From: Hyphomicrobiales bacterium
GTDB lineage: Bacteria; Pseudomonadota; Alphaproteobacteria; Rhizobiales; Beijerinckiaceae
Assembly (NCBI GenBank): GCA_947447895.1
Contig: CANFLM010000028.1
Location: 1-32,234 of the forward strand
Length of the DNA stretch: 32,234 nucleotides
Direction: 5' to 3'
Below are positions 8,587 to 16,954 of this stretch, in pieces (within the stretch, counting starts at the first letter, position 1; each line of letters starts with the position of its first letter). The notes under the pieces were generated by a model. The model saw only the letters and a list, made by a program, of their open reading frames with translations, ran no database searches and was not told the origin of the DNA. Made by a program: the position numbers and the translations under genes.

Positions 8587-9443
8587 TTCTCGTTCCTTGA
8601 AGAGCCGAGCACACGGGCTGCGATATTGAGGGAAAGCACGGCAAAGGTGATCAGCAAAGCGCCGGACCAAGCCAGTTTTTTCCAGTTGGGATCGGGATTG
8701 TTGACAAAATTGTTGATCGTGACGGGCAGATTGGCAATCGAGCCTGTCAGGTCGAGGCTCCAGAACTGGTTGTTCAGCACGGTAAACAGCAAAGGCGCGG
8801 TTTCACCGCTGACGCGGGCCACAGCCAGCAGAACACCCGTGACCAGTCCGGCTTTGGCGGCCCGATAGGCCACGCGGCGGATCACCAGCGAGCGCGGCAA
8901 GCCCAGAGCACTGGCGGCTTCGCGCAAGGGATTGGGGACCAGCAACAGCATGTCCTCGGTGGTGCGCACCACCACCGGAATAACGATCACCGCCAGGGCG
9001 AGCGCACCGGCAATGCCCGAAAAACCGCCCATCGGCACCACCACCGCGCCATAGACGAACAGGCCGATAATGATGGACGGCGCCGAAAGGAGAATATCGT
9101 TGATAAACCGGATCACCGAAGTCAGTTTCGAGTGCCGGCCATATTCGGCCATATAAGTACCCGCGAGCAGGCCGATCGGAGCACCGATACCGACGCCAAT
9201 GGCCGTGAGCATCAGCGAGCCGACGATCGCATTGGCCAAACCGCCGCCGGTGCTGTTGGGTGGCGGAGTGTTCTGGGCCAACAGATCGAGGCTCAAACCG
9301 GGCAGACCATTGCTGACCAGCGTACCCAGTATCATCACGAGCCATGCCAGCCCGAATACAGTGGCACCATAGCACAGTCCCATCGCCAGAAGATTGATGC
9401 GCTTGCGACCGGCATAATAGGGGTTGGCTTTCGGAGGGCTCAT
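8583..9443 (-). CDS. pstA: Phosphate ABC transporter permease PstA
   Basis: An inner-membrane permease subunit, 286 residues, with about six hydrophobic spans. The binding-protein-dependent permease signature appears in the segment [19 protein letters not shown] (EAA loop), which docks on Pst[17 protein letters not shown] and [11 protein letters not shown] are characteristic PstA stretches. It follows pstC after a 4-base gap and overlaps pstB by 4 bases, so the permease pair and ATPase are made together. Confidence 0.95.
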   Translation of the reverse strand: MSPPKANPYYAGRKRINLLAMGLCYGATVFGLAWLVMILGTLVSNGLPGLSLDLLAQNTPPPNSTGGGLANAIVGSLMLTAIGVGIGAPIGLLAGTYMAEYGRHSKLTSVIRFINDILLSAPSIIIGLFVYGAVVVPMGGFSGIAGALALAVIVIPVVVRTTEDMLLLVPNPLREAASALGLPRSLVIRRVAYRAAKAGLVTGVLLAVARVSGETAPLLFTVLNNQFWSLDLTGSIANLPVTINNFVNNPDPNWKKLAWSGALLITFAVLSLNIAARVLGSSRNEK

Positions 9444-9447
9444 GCCG

Positions 9448-10452
9448 TTATTTTCCCTGATTGCGTTCGAGCCGCATCAGCATGAGGCGGGCGGCTGTCA
9501 AAACCATGAATGTGAGCACGAACAGCAACAGGCCGAGCAGGATCAGCGAAGACTGGTGCAAACCGTCACTTTCGGCAAATTCACTGGCAATCGCGGCGGA
9601 AATGGTGGTGGCTGGGGCAAACAGCGAGGCTTTGATCTTGAAGGCATTGCCGATCACGAAAGCCACCGCCATGGTTTCGCCCAAAGCACGCCCCAGCCCA
9701 AGCATCACGCCGCCGATCACGCCGACACGGGTATAGGGGATCACAACGTTCCAGACGACTTCCCACGTGGTGCACCCGGCCCCGTAAGCGGCCTCTTTCA
9801 GCACCACCGGCACGGTCGCAAAGACATCGCGTGAAATGGCTGTGATGAAGGGCAGCACCATGATGGCCAGAATGAGCGCGGCATTGAACAGGCTGAGATT
9901 GCTGGCAGGTCCGGCAAAGATGACATTCAGCACTGGCACATCGGCAAAAAAGTCGATGACAGCGGGCTGGAAATGCTCGGCCAGAAAGGGGCCGAGCACG
10001 AAAAAGCCCCACATGCCGTAGATGATCGAGGGAATACCGGCCAACAATTCAATCGCAATGGAGATGGGACGGCGCAAGGCATGCGGGCACAGTTCGGTCA
10101 AAAAAATCGAGATGCCGAGACCAACCGGCACCGCAATCACCATCGCCAATAATGACGAGACAAGCGTGCCGTAAATCGGACCCAAAGCCCCCAAGACGGG
10201 CTGCGGCTTGAGAGATGGCGCCCAGCGTTGGGTGGTCAGAAAATCGAAGCCGTAGGTTTTGATGGCGGGCCAAGCCCCGATAAACAACGAGATGATGATT
10301 CCGCCCAGCAACACCAATACGGAGATGGCTGCGGTTCGGGTCAGGCTTTCAAACAGCACATCGCCCCATCGCATCGACCGCAGCACCCGCGCGCGCGCCA
10401 GGCTGCCGTTTTTGTCCACTGTTGCCGTGTTGGCAATCTCGCTGGAAGACAT
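9448..10452 (-). CDS. pstC: Phosphate ABC transporter permease PstC
   Basis: The second permease subunit, 334 residues from the ATG at 10450-10452. It has a cytoplasmic N-terminus, then a first membrane span ([17 protein letters not shown]) and five more. The PstC hallmark [21 protein letters not shown] is near the middle and the EAA loop [15 protein letters not shown] in the C-terminal half. A GTG three codons upstream (10461) is an alternative start; neither has a strong ribosome site. It lies 88 bases after pstS, separated by a stable hairpin that may lower its expression relative to pstS. Confidence 0.94.
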   Translation of the reverse strand: MSSSEIANTATVDKNGSLARARVLRSMRWGDVLFESLTRTAAISVLVLLGGIIISLFIGAWPAIKTYGFDFLTTQRWAPSLKPQPVLGALGPIYGTLVSSLLAMVIAVPVGLGISIFLTELCPHALRRPISIAIELLAGIPSIIYGMWGFFVLGPFLAEHFQPAVIDFFADVPVLNVIFAGPASNLSLFNAALILAIMVLPFITAISRDVFATVPVVLKEAAYGAGCTTWEVVWNVVIPYTRVGVIGGVMLGLGRALGETMAVAFVIGNAFKIKASLFAPATTISAAIASEFAESDGLHQSSLILLGLLLFVLTFMVLTAARLMLMRLERNQGK

Positions 10453-10481
10453 GATGTTCACTGCTCTGGTTGATCCTGATC

Positions 10482-10504
10482 AGGGAGAGGTAAATCCTCT
10501 CCCT
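10482..10504 (-). promoter_or_regulatory. Hairpin between pstS and pstC
   Basis: AGGGAGAGG-taaat-CCTCTCCCT is a perfect 9-bp inverted repeat with a 5-base loop, 36 bases after the pstS stop and 29 bases before pstC. No T-run follows on the minus strand. It therefore resembles the 3' stabilising hairpins that let a binding-protein gene be expressed above its permease partners. Confidence 0.6.
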
Positions 10505-10540
10505 GCAATAGCCAAGTCATGCGAGGGGCAAAAGGGCTGC

Positions 10541-11560
10541 TTATTTCAATTTCAACTCGGTTGCCCACGTTTTTTCGATCAGCGAGACAACCGAAGCCGG
10601 CATCGGGATATAATCAAGCTCCTCGGCTGTTTTGTCACCGGACTTGAAAGCCCAGGTAAAGAATTTGACAGCCTCTGCCGAAGCATCTGCGTCTTTCGGG
10701 GTCACATGCATCAAAATGAAGGTAGCGGCAGTGATCGGCCATGATTGCTCGCCCGCCTGTTCGGTCAGGATTTGGTAATAGCCCGGCGAATTGGCCCAAT
10801 CGGCATTGGCGGCAGCCGACTGGAAGGCCGCAATGGTGGGGGAGACCGTCTTGCCGGCTTTATTGATCAGATTGACATAGGTCATCTTGTTTTGCTTGGC
10901 ATAGGCATATTCAACATAGCCGATGGCATTTTTGGTCTGGCCGACATTGCCGGCTACACCGTCATTCCCCTTGGCTCCGACACCGACGGGCCATTCGATC
11001 GAAGCACCGGCGCCGACATCGGCTTTCCAGGTGGCGCTGACCTTAGAGAGGTAATCGGTAAAATTGAAAGTGGTGCCCGACCCGTCCGAGCGGCGCACAA
11101 CCGTAATCGCTGTAGCAGGCAGGGTCAGGGACGGATTGAGCTTTTTGATCGCCGCATCATCCCATTTCTTGATGGTGCCGAGGAAAATATTGGCCAAAGT
11201 CGGCCCGTCCAACACCAGTTCACCTGGCTTGATGCCCTCAAGATTGACGACAGGCACAATGCCGCCCATCACCATCGGCCACTGCACGAGGCCTGCTTTT
11301 TTGAGTTCTTCAGTGGTCAATGGCGCATCGCTGGCCCCGAAAGTCACTGTTTTGGCCTGAATTTGCTTGATGCCTGCACCCGAACCGATCGACTGGTAAT
11401 TCAGGCCATTGCCTGTCTCTTTCTTGTAGAGATCAGCCCATTTCGAAAAAATCGGAAAGGCAAAGGTCGAGCCTGCGCCCGAGATATCGGCGGCATGGGC
11501 GACGGGGACCGCAAGGCCCAGCATCAAACCAATAGCGGCCAGAACAGATGACAGTTTCAC
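10541..11560 (-). CDS. pstS: Periplasmic phosphate-binding protein PstS
   Basis: A periplasmic substrate-binding protein of the high-affinity phosphate importer, 339 residues. A signal peptide is evident (basic K2, hydrophobic core SVLAAIGLMLGLAVPV, cleavage after AHA at residue 23). The mature start ADISGAGSTFAFP and the RSDGSGTTF motif (157-165) are the two phosphate-contacting loops of PstS. The start is GTG, preceded by AGGAGTG. It is the first gene after the Pho box and the likely start of the Pho-induced transcript. Confidence 0.97.
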   Translation of the reverse strand: MKLSSVLAAIGLMLGLAVPVAHAADISGAGSTFAFPIFSKWADLYKKETGNGLNYQSIGSGAGIKQIQAKTVTFGASDAPLTTEELKKAGLVQWPMVMGGIVPVVNLEGIKPGELVLDGPTLANIFLGTIKKWDDAAIKKLNPSLTLPATAITVVRRSDGSGTTFNFTDYLSKVSATWKADVGAGASIEWPVGVGAKGNDGVAGNVGQTKNAIGYVEYAYAKQNKMTYVNLINKAGKTVSPTIAAFQSAAANADWANSPGYYQILTEQAGEQSWPITAATFILMHVTPKDADASAEAVKFFTWAFKSGDKTAEELDYIPMPASVVSLIEKTWATELKLK

Positions 11561-11609
11561 GGGATCACTCCTGTTTCAATCTCAGCCACAGCCTTTGTGG
11601 GTGGCGATC

Positions 11610-11649
11610 ATGACAGCCTTACCCCCCTTGTATGACACTAAGATGACGT
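11610..11649 (-). promoter_or_regulatory. Pho box (PhoB binding site) upstream of pstS
   Basis: On the minus strand ACGTCATCTTAGTGTCAT holds two GTCAT half-sites exactly 11 bases apart (11643-11647 and 11632-11636 on plus coordinates), as in the PhoB consensus CTGTCAT-N4-CTGTCAT. A third GTCAT (11610-11614) lies exactly 22 bases further, in the same helical phase. The site is 70-90 bases before the pstS start, the expected place. Confidence 0.78.
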
Positions 11650-11696
11650 TTTTGTCATAATCGGGAAGTCAGCCATTCCCCTGATCCATTCCCGTT

Positions 11697-12779
11697 TCAT
11701 ACGGTCATGGACTTGAGCGGCAACAGCACACGGAATACCGCGCCCTGCCCTGCCTGGCTGTCGATCTGCAAACGGCCACGATGATGGCTGACAATATGCT
11801 TGACCAGTGCCAGACCAAGACCCGTACCGCCCTTTTCGCGGCTTTGCGAGACGTCGACCCGATAGAACCGCTCGGTCAGCCGTGGCAGATGCTCGGCCGG
11901 AATCCCCGCGCCATAATCGCGCACCTCCAGACAGACATCCTGCCCACCCGATGGCTGGTCGATCACTGACAGGCTTACATCAACCCTGCCGCCTGACTGA
12001 CCGTATTTGATGGCGTTTTCAATCAGGTTTTCGATCACCCGCGACAATTCATCGACATCTCCAGCCACCCAGAAGGGCCGATCGGTATTGAACAGATTGA
12101 GCGCGACAGAGCGCTCCTTGGCCAGTGTCATCAGGCTCTCGGCCATATGCTCGACCAACGGGGCCAGATCGACCGGATTTACCGGCAGCCGGTGGGCATT
12201 CAACTCCACACGCGACAGCGACAACAGATCGTCGATCAAGCGCGTCATCCGGCGGGCTTGCGACCGCATGATCTCCAGAAAGCGTTCGCGCGCCGTGACG
12301 TCTTCTTTGGCCGGACCCTGCAGGGTTTCGATAAAGCCGAGCAGAGAAGCGAGTGGCGTACGCAATTCATGGCTGGCATTGGCGACAAAATCGACCCGCA
12401 TATGCTCCAGCCGCCGTTCAGTGGTCAGATCATGGAGCATCAGCATCATCACCGGCTGGTCCCGCTCGGGGGCCGTATAACCTGTCGGAAGAGGCAGGAT
12501 TTTGACGCGGAAAGCCCGTTCGATCGGGGTTTTCTCGTTGATTTCCAGATCAACCGCCTCACCCTGGCCCATCACCCGCTCGACGGCATCAACCAGATCG
12601 GGCATCCGCAACGTGAAAAACAACGGCCTACCCATCTGCAAAGTCGGCCAGACATGGCGGGCAGCGGCATTGGTAAAGCTGACCAGACGGCGCGGGTCGA
12701 TCAGAATCACAGGATCAGGAACGGCCTCCAGTGCCTCGGTCAAAATCGCATTGGTCTTGGCCAGACTGCCACGCTCCAT
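11697..12779 (-). CDS. phoR: Phosphate regulon sensor kinase PhoR, apparently soluble
   Basis: A 360-residue sensor histidine kinase. The N-terminus is a PAS domain (from about residue 8: ILTEALEAVPDPVILIDPRR), followed by the HisKA box FVANASHELRTPLASLLGFI with phospho-acceptor H137, an N box (VIENLIENAIKYG), and G boxes (DYGAGIP, GGTGLGLALVKHI). It should phosphorylate PhoB under phosphate limitation. Unusually, no hydrophobic segment precedes the PAS domain, whereas family members normally have one or two membrane helices. It lies 33 bases after matB, 136 bases before pstS. No upstream in-frame start exists before a stop, so the short form is genuine unless there is a frameshift. Confidence 0.92.
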   Translation of the reverse strand: MERGSLAKTNAILTEALEAVPDPVILIDPRRLVSFTNAAARHVWPTLQMGRPLFFTLRMPDLVDAVERVMGQGEAVDLEINEKTPIERAFRVKILPLPTGYTAPERDQPVMMLMLHDLTTERRLEHMRVDFVANASHELRTPLASLLGFIETLQGPAKEDVTARERFLEIMRSQARRMTRLIDDLLSLSRVELNAHRLPVNPVDLAPLVEHMAESLMTLAKERSVALNLFNTDRPFWVAGDVDELSRVIENLIENAIKYGQSGGRVDVSLSVIDQPSGGQDVCLEVRDYGAGIPAEHLPRLTERFYRVDVSQSREKGGTGLGLALVKHIVSHHRGRLQIDSQAGQGAVFRVLLPLKSMTV

Positions 12780-12812
12780 CCGCTGTCCTTTCGGCGCCTG
12801 TCACAGACAGGT

Positions 12813-14330
12813 TCAGGCCTTGAAAATATCCTTGTGCTGCTCGCGCAACAGGTTCTTTTGGACCTTGCCCATGGTATTGCGCGGCAGATCATCAACGATG
12901 AACACATATTTGGGCTGTTTGAACTTGGCCAGACGGTCGGCCAGATGCGCGATAATCTGCTTGTCATCGAGTTTGGCGGTCTTGGCCACCACCACCACCG
13001 CCACCACGCCTTCGCCGAAATCGGGATGCGGAACGCCAATCACTGCGCTTTCAACCACACCTTCCATCGAATCAATCTCGGTTTCCACTTCTTTCGGATA
13101 GACATTGAACCCGCCCGAAATGATCAAATCCTTGCCGCGTCCGACGATGTGGACATAGCCCCGCGAATCGATCTTGCCGAGATCGCCAGTGATGAAAAAC
13201 CCGTCGGCGCGGAATTCGGAAGCAGTTTTTTCCGGCATCCGCCAATAGCCCTTGAACACGTTCGGGCCTTTGACTTCGAGCATCCCGATCTCGTCAACAC
13301 CGAAATGCTTGCCGGTGTCGGGATCGACCACCCGCACCGCAATCCCCGGCAGCGCAAAGCCGACCGTGCCCGCCACCCGGTCTCCATCATAGGGATTTGA
13401 GGTGTTCATATTGGTTTCGGTCATGCCGTAGCGTTCGAGAATGGCATGGCCGGTGCGGGCCGACCATTCGCGATGCGTTTCGGCCAGCAAGGGTGCGGAA
13501 CCGGAGACGAACAGGCGCATATGTTTGGTTGCGTCTCTGGTCAGCCCCTCATGCTGCAACAGGCGGGTGTAGAAGGTCGGCACGCCCATCATGCAGGTCG
13601 CCTGCGGCATCAGGCGCAGGATCTGATCAGGGTCGAATTTCGGCAGGAAGATCATCGACGCGCCGGACACCAGAATAGTGTTGATCGCCACAAACAGGCC
13701 ATGCGTGTGGTAGATCGGCAAAGCATGCAGCAACACGTCCCGGGGCGTAAACCGCCAATAGTCTTTCAGCGTCAGCGCATTGGAGGACAGATTGTCATGG
13801 CTCAGCATCGCGCCCTTGGAGCGTCCCGTTGTGCCCGAAGTGTAGAGAATGGCGGCAATGTCATCCGCCCCGCGCGCCACCGGCGCATGTTCGGGCGAGG
13901 CCGCATCAGCCAGACTGGCCAGCGAACCCAATCCATCCGCAGCCAAAGCCTCAACATGGGTCACACCTGCCTTTTCAGCGGCTTGCGACAGGGCTTCGCG
14001 GCGCGCAGGATCGCAAACCAAGAGACGCGGCTCGGCATCGCCGATGAAATAGCTGATTTCCGCCGTGGTATAGGCCGTGTTGAGCGGCACGAACACCGCG
14101 CCAGCCCGCACAGCACCAAGCGTCAAAGCCATCGTCTCGACCGATTTTTCGATCTGCAGGCAAATGCGGTCGCCCGGTGCCACACCGAGGCTTTTCAGCA
14201 CATTGGCATAGCGGGCCGTCCGCTCCAGCAATTGGGCGCGCGTCCATGCCGAACCATCGGGAAACTGCACCACCTTGTGGGTGGCGGGATGGGAAGGGTC
14301 AGCGATGATGTCAAACAGATGGTTGCTCAT
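12813..14330 (-). CDS. matB: Malonyl-CoA synthetase (acyl-CoA synthetase family)
   Basis: An ANL-superfamily enzyme, 505 residues, most like MatB, which makes malonyl-CoA from malonate, ATP and CoA. It has the P-loop YTSGTTGRSKG (163-173), ERYGMTETNM, the hinge GDLGKIDSRGYVHIVGRGKDLIISGGFNVYPKEVE and the catalytic lysine K489 in NTMGKVQKN. I start at the ATG 14328-14330, where the domain begins (MSNHLFDIIAD); the frame extends 25 codons further with no homology. The malonyl specificity is inferred from overall similarity as remembered; another short-chain acyl-CoA ligase cannot be excluded. No matA decarboxylase or matC transporter is nearby. Confidence 0.82.
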   Translation of the reverse strand: MSNHLFDIIADPSHPATHKVVQFPDGSAWTRAQLLERTARYANVLKSLGVAPGDRICLQIEKSVETMALTLGAVRAGAVFVPLNTAYTTAEISYFIGDAEPRLLVCDPARREALSQAAEKAGVTHVEALAADGLGSLASLADAASPEHAPVARGADDIAAILYTSGTTGRSKGAMLSHDNLSSNALTLKDYWRFTPRDVLLHALPIYHTHGLFVAINTILVSGASMIFLPKFDPDQILRLMPQATCMMGVPTFYTRLLQHEGLTRDATKHMRLFVSGSAPLLAETHREWSARTGHAILERYGMTETNMNTSNPYDGDRVAGTVGFALPGIAVRVVDPDTGKHFGVDEIGMLEVKGPNVFKGYWRMPEKTASEFRADGFFITGDLGKIDSRGYVHIVGRGKDLIISGGFNVYPKEVETEIDSMEGVVESAVIGVPHPDFGEGVVAVVVVAKTAKLDDKQIIAHLADRLAKFKQPKYVFIVDDLPRNTMGKVQKNLLREQHKDIFKA

Positions 14331-14383
14331 GACAAGGGTCCTGCTGGGTCGGCACGCGTTGGTCGCGTTTGAGGGTTGACGGG

Positions 14384-14399
14384 CCTTTATTGGCCCTTT
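14384..14399 (-). terminator. Possible terminator hairpin between the dehydrogenase gene and matB
   Basis: GGGCC-tttatt-GGCCC forms a 5-bp GC stem in the spacer. A second, longer inverted repeat (ATGGAAAGG ... CCTTTCCAT, 14409-14443, 17-base loop) precedes it on the minus strand and is followed there by TTTTG. Either could end the upstream dehydrogenase transcript. No long T-run is present, so this is tentative. Confidence 0.4.
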
Positions 14400-14439
14400 C
14401 AACACAAAATGGAAAGGATTTTATCGAAGTAAACCCTTT

Positions 14440-14481
14440 CCATCCTGTCTTTGCCATCCGGTCTTTTCCATCTGGCCTTCG
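14440..14481. repeat. Three imperfect 14-bp tandem repeats
   Basis: The units CCATCCTGTCTTTG, CCATCCGGTCTTTT and CCATCTGGCCTTCG follow each other without gaps just downstream of the dehydrogenase stop. Each shares the CCATC start. The function is unknown; a slipped-strand duplication or binding array are both possible. Confidence 0.6.
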
Positions 14482-14502
14482 TCCCCTGCCCTTTATTGCG
14501 TG

Positions 14503-15600
14503 TCAGGCAAGCGGAGCCTGATGGGGGTGGGCAATCGCCAGCATGGCCTCGCGGGACATGCCGACCGCCACACCGATATCAAGCAGCTGGTTCCAGGTCG
14601 TCTCGTCGACCGGAATACCCCGCTTGAGCCGATCCGCCCGCTTGGCCCGTTCGGGGTCGCCGGGCAATTGCACGGTCGCGTCGCGCCCTTCAGGCGGCAA
14701 TTGCACCCAGCGGATAAAGGCCTCCAATTCGCTGAAATAGCTGTCGGTGGTCCCCATTTTGTCGGGCGAGACGACAATCGAAAACATCGAATTGATGATG
14801 GCATCGCGGGATTTCGGGCCCGACTGGGTTTTGCCGCCACTCAACGCTGCGGCCAAAGCCTCGCAGGCAAAGGCCAGAGCCCAGCCTTTATGGGCGCCAA
14901 AAGAGGTCAAAGCACCATAAGGTTCTTCGAACAGGGCGGCCGGATTGGTGGTCGGCTCGCCCTGCCCGTCGATCAGGGCACCAGGTTGGACCGGCACGCC
15001 TTTGTTATAGGCGACACGGATCTTGCCGACGGCCAGCTCGCTGGTCGCAAAATCAACAATCACCGGCGGGCCGTCCTGACGCGGAATTCCGATTGATACC
15101 GGATTGGTGCCCAGACGGGCCGCCAGTCCGTGATACGGAGCGACCGACGGCTTGGAGACCACATTGACGAAATGCAGTGACACCATGCCCCGCGCCGCGC
15201 ATTGTTCGGACCAATGGCCGATCCGGCCGATATGATGGCTGTTGCGCAAGGCCATGATGCAGGAACCGGTGCTTTGCGCCCGCGCAATCGCCTGATCGAT
15301 GACCTCGGTGGCATTGGTCTGGCCCAGACCCAATTCCCCGTCGAAGATCAGCATATTGCCCTGGTCAAGCACCAGTCTGGGATGGTGGTTGAGCTTCATT
15401 TCGCCCTTCAGCGCATTGCCGAGATAGGCGGGGATCATGCCGATGCCATGGGAATCATGGCCACGCAGATTGGCTTCGATCAGATGCCTCGAAACAATCT
15501 CGCATTCATGCGGATTGGATCCGGCCGTTGCAAACATTGCCTGCACCAATGCGAGCAGCTTGGGCTCCTCCAACCACACTTCACCGACGGCTTGTGTCAC
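14503..15600 (-). CDS. Ldh_2 family malate/lactate/2-hydroxyacid dehydrogenase
   Basis: A 365-residue NAD(P)-dependent oxidoreductase of the COG2055 fold (malate, L-sulfolactate, ureidoglycolate and diketogulonate dehydrogenases), distinct from the Rossmann-type LDH/MDH. Family motifs are RGHDSHGIGMIPAY (47-59), NSHHIGRIGHW with the conserved histidines (120-130), GTNP (164-167), DFATS (183-187) and AHKGWALA. I chose the GTG at 15598-15600, which has GGGAGG 6 bases upstream. The longer frame to 15723 has no homology. The substrate cannot be read from sequence. It is upstream of matB on the same strand and divergent from a sulfonate/nitrate-type importer, which makes a sulfolactate-like substrate worth testing. 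Confidence 0.85.
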   Translation of the reverse strand: MTQAVGEVWLEEPKLLALVQAMFATAGSNPHECEIVSRHLIEANLRGHDSHGIGMIPAYLGNALKGEMKLNHHPRLVLDQGNMLIFDGELGLGQTNATEVIDQAIARAQSTGSCIMALRNSHHIGRIGHWSEQCAARGMVSLHFVNVVSKPSVAPYHGLAARLGTNPVSIGIPRQDGPPVIVDFATSELAVGKIRVAYNKGVPVQPGALIDGQGEPTTNPAALFEEPYGALTSFGAHKGWALAFACEALAAALSGGKTQSGPKSRDAIINSMFSIVVSPDKMGTTDSYFSELEAFIRWVQLPPEGRDATVQLPGDPERAKRADRLKRGIPVDETTWNQLLDIGVAVGMSREAMLAIAHPHQAPLA

Positions 15601-15789
15601 GCGAACCTCCCTGACAGCTCTTGTTCGAGTGGCATGACCGGTCGCGGCCCTGCCTTCCCACCGACCGGCGCCTTGTTGCACCGATGCTTGTTTCAGCGTG
15701 GCGGATAAAAGCGCGCTTGCCAAGACCGGTGTTGCCGAAACAGAACAGGCATGCAGTGGATCGGGGGCTGGATCAGTCGCAGCCTCTTA

Positions 15790-15834
15790 ATTCACATATA
15801 AAAAATGATTATTATTTTTATTCACAAAATGAAT
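15790..15834. promoter_or_regulatory. AT-rich operator-like repeats upstream of the ABC importer
   Basis: ATTCACA occurs twice 30 bases apart (15790-15796 and 15820-15826). The second copy is half of the inverted repeat ATTCA-caaaa-TGAAT (15820-15834), which ends 8 bases before the predicted -35 box. The arrangement suggests a regulator site, but no regulator gene is adjacent. The rest of the 15601-15934 spacer holds the dehydrogenase ribosome site and the importer promoter, and nothing else I recognise. Confidence 0.45.
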
Positions 15835-15842
15835 TTGTTTGT

Positions 15843-15871
15843 TTGACATAAAGAACGATTAGTCCTACATA
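15843..15871 (+). promoter_or_regulatory. Predicted promoter of the importer/osmC cluster
   Basis: A perfect TTGACA (15843-15848) is followed after exactly 17 bases by TACATA (15866-15871). The -10 match is modest (3/6), but the -35 is perfect, the spacing is ideal, and it is 63 bases before the start codon. Confidence 0.55.
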
Positions 15872-15934
15872 GCGGATTAATGGCCGCGGTCAATACCCAA
15901 GGCCCCACCCTATTGTATTTTGGAGGATGAGTGG

Positions 15935-16918
15935 ATGTCGAACCTGATCAATCGTCGCTTCGTATTGAGTGTGGCCCTGACTGCGGCCCTGTCGCTCGGC
16001 ATGGCTGCAAAGCCGGCCCAGGCCGCCGACCCGTTGAAAGAAATCCGGATCGACTGGGCCACCTATAACCCCGTTTCGCTGGTGCTCAAGGACCAGAAGC
16101 TCTTGGAAAAGGAATTCGAGAAAGACGGCATTGCCATCCGCTGGGTGCAATCGGCAGGCTCGAACAAGGCGCTTGAATTTCTCAATGCCGGATCGCTCGA
16201 TCTCGGCTCCACCGCTGGTGCGGCGGCTTTGATCGGCAAGATCAACGGCAACCCGATCAAATCGGTCTATGTGTTCTCCCGTCCCGAATGGACCGCTTTG
16301 GTCACCAAATCCGACGCCATCAAGACGGTGGCCGATCTGAAGGGCAAGCGCGTGGCGGTCACCCGCGGCACCGATCCGCATATCTTCCTGGTGCGGGCAC
16401 TGGCCGATGCCAAGCTGACCGAAAAAGATGTGAAACTGGTGCTGCTGCAGCATGCCGATGGCCGCACCGCGCTTGAGCGTGGCGATGTCGAGGCCTGGGC
16501 AGGTCTCGATCCGATCATGGCTTCGGCGGAAGTCGAAAGCGGCGCGCGGCTGTTTTTCCGCAAACCGGCCGACAACACCTGGGGCGTGCTGAATGCCCGC
16601 GAGGAATTCGCCAAGAATTATCCCGATGTGATCAAGCGCGTGCTGGCTGTCTATGAAACCGCCCGCCTGTGGTCGCTGGCCAATCCGAAAGAATTGTCGA
16701 AATCACTGGTCGAAGCCACCAAGCTGTCCGACGCCGTGATTGCCAAGCAGCTCGAGCGCACCGAATTGACCCACGGCCCGATCGGTGCGGCCCAAAGTGA
16801 AACAATTATCGCTGCAGGGCTTGCCTTACAGGAGGCAGGTGTGCTCAAGCCAGAGACCAATATCAAAGCCGTGGTGGCGGATTTGATTGATGGATCCTAT
16901 TTAGCTGCTAAAAAGTAA
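15935..16918 (+). CDS. ABC transporter periplasmic substrate-binding protein, TauA/SsuA (NMT1) type
   Basis: A 327-residue periplasmic binding protein for a sulfonate-, taurine- or nitrate-like substrate. It begins with a signal peptide containing an RR pair (NRRFVLSVALTAALSLGMAAKPAQA, cleavage near residue 30; quoted here as a region). The mature protein shows the NMT1/SsuA pattern: IRIDWATYNPVSLVL, ALEFLNAGSLDLGSTAG, LKGKRVAVTRGTDPHIFL and AWAGLDPIMASAE. I start at the ATG 15935, which has GGAGG 8 bases upstream. Permease and ATPase genes follow, completing the importer. The exact ligand is not evident. Confidence 0.88.
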   Translation: MSNLINRRFVLSVALTAALSLGMAAKPAQAADPLKEIRIDWATYNPVSLVLKDQKLLEKEFEKDGIAIRWVQSAGSNKALEFLNAGSLDLGSTAGAAALIGKINGNPIKSVYVFSRPEWTALVTKSDAIKTVADLKGKRVAVTRGTDPHIFLVRALADAKLTEKDVKLVLLQHADGRTALERGDVEAWAGLDPIMASAEVESGARLFFRKPADNTWGVLNAREEFAKNYPDVIKRVLAVYETARLWSLANPKELSKSLVEATKLSDAVIAKQLERTELTHGPIGAAQSETIIAAGLALQEAGVLKPETNIKAVVADLIDGSYLAAKK

Positions 16919-16954
16919 CCAGACGGACGCATTGTCCCCCAAGTTGAAGCGCGT

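Noticed and set aside
12147..13400. 417-codon plus-strand open frame opposite phoR and matB
   Set aside because: Its product is histidine/arginine-rich with no family pattern and it spans two well-supported genes on the other strand.
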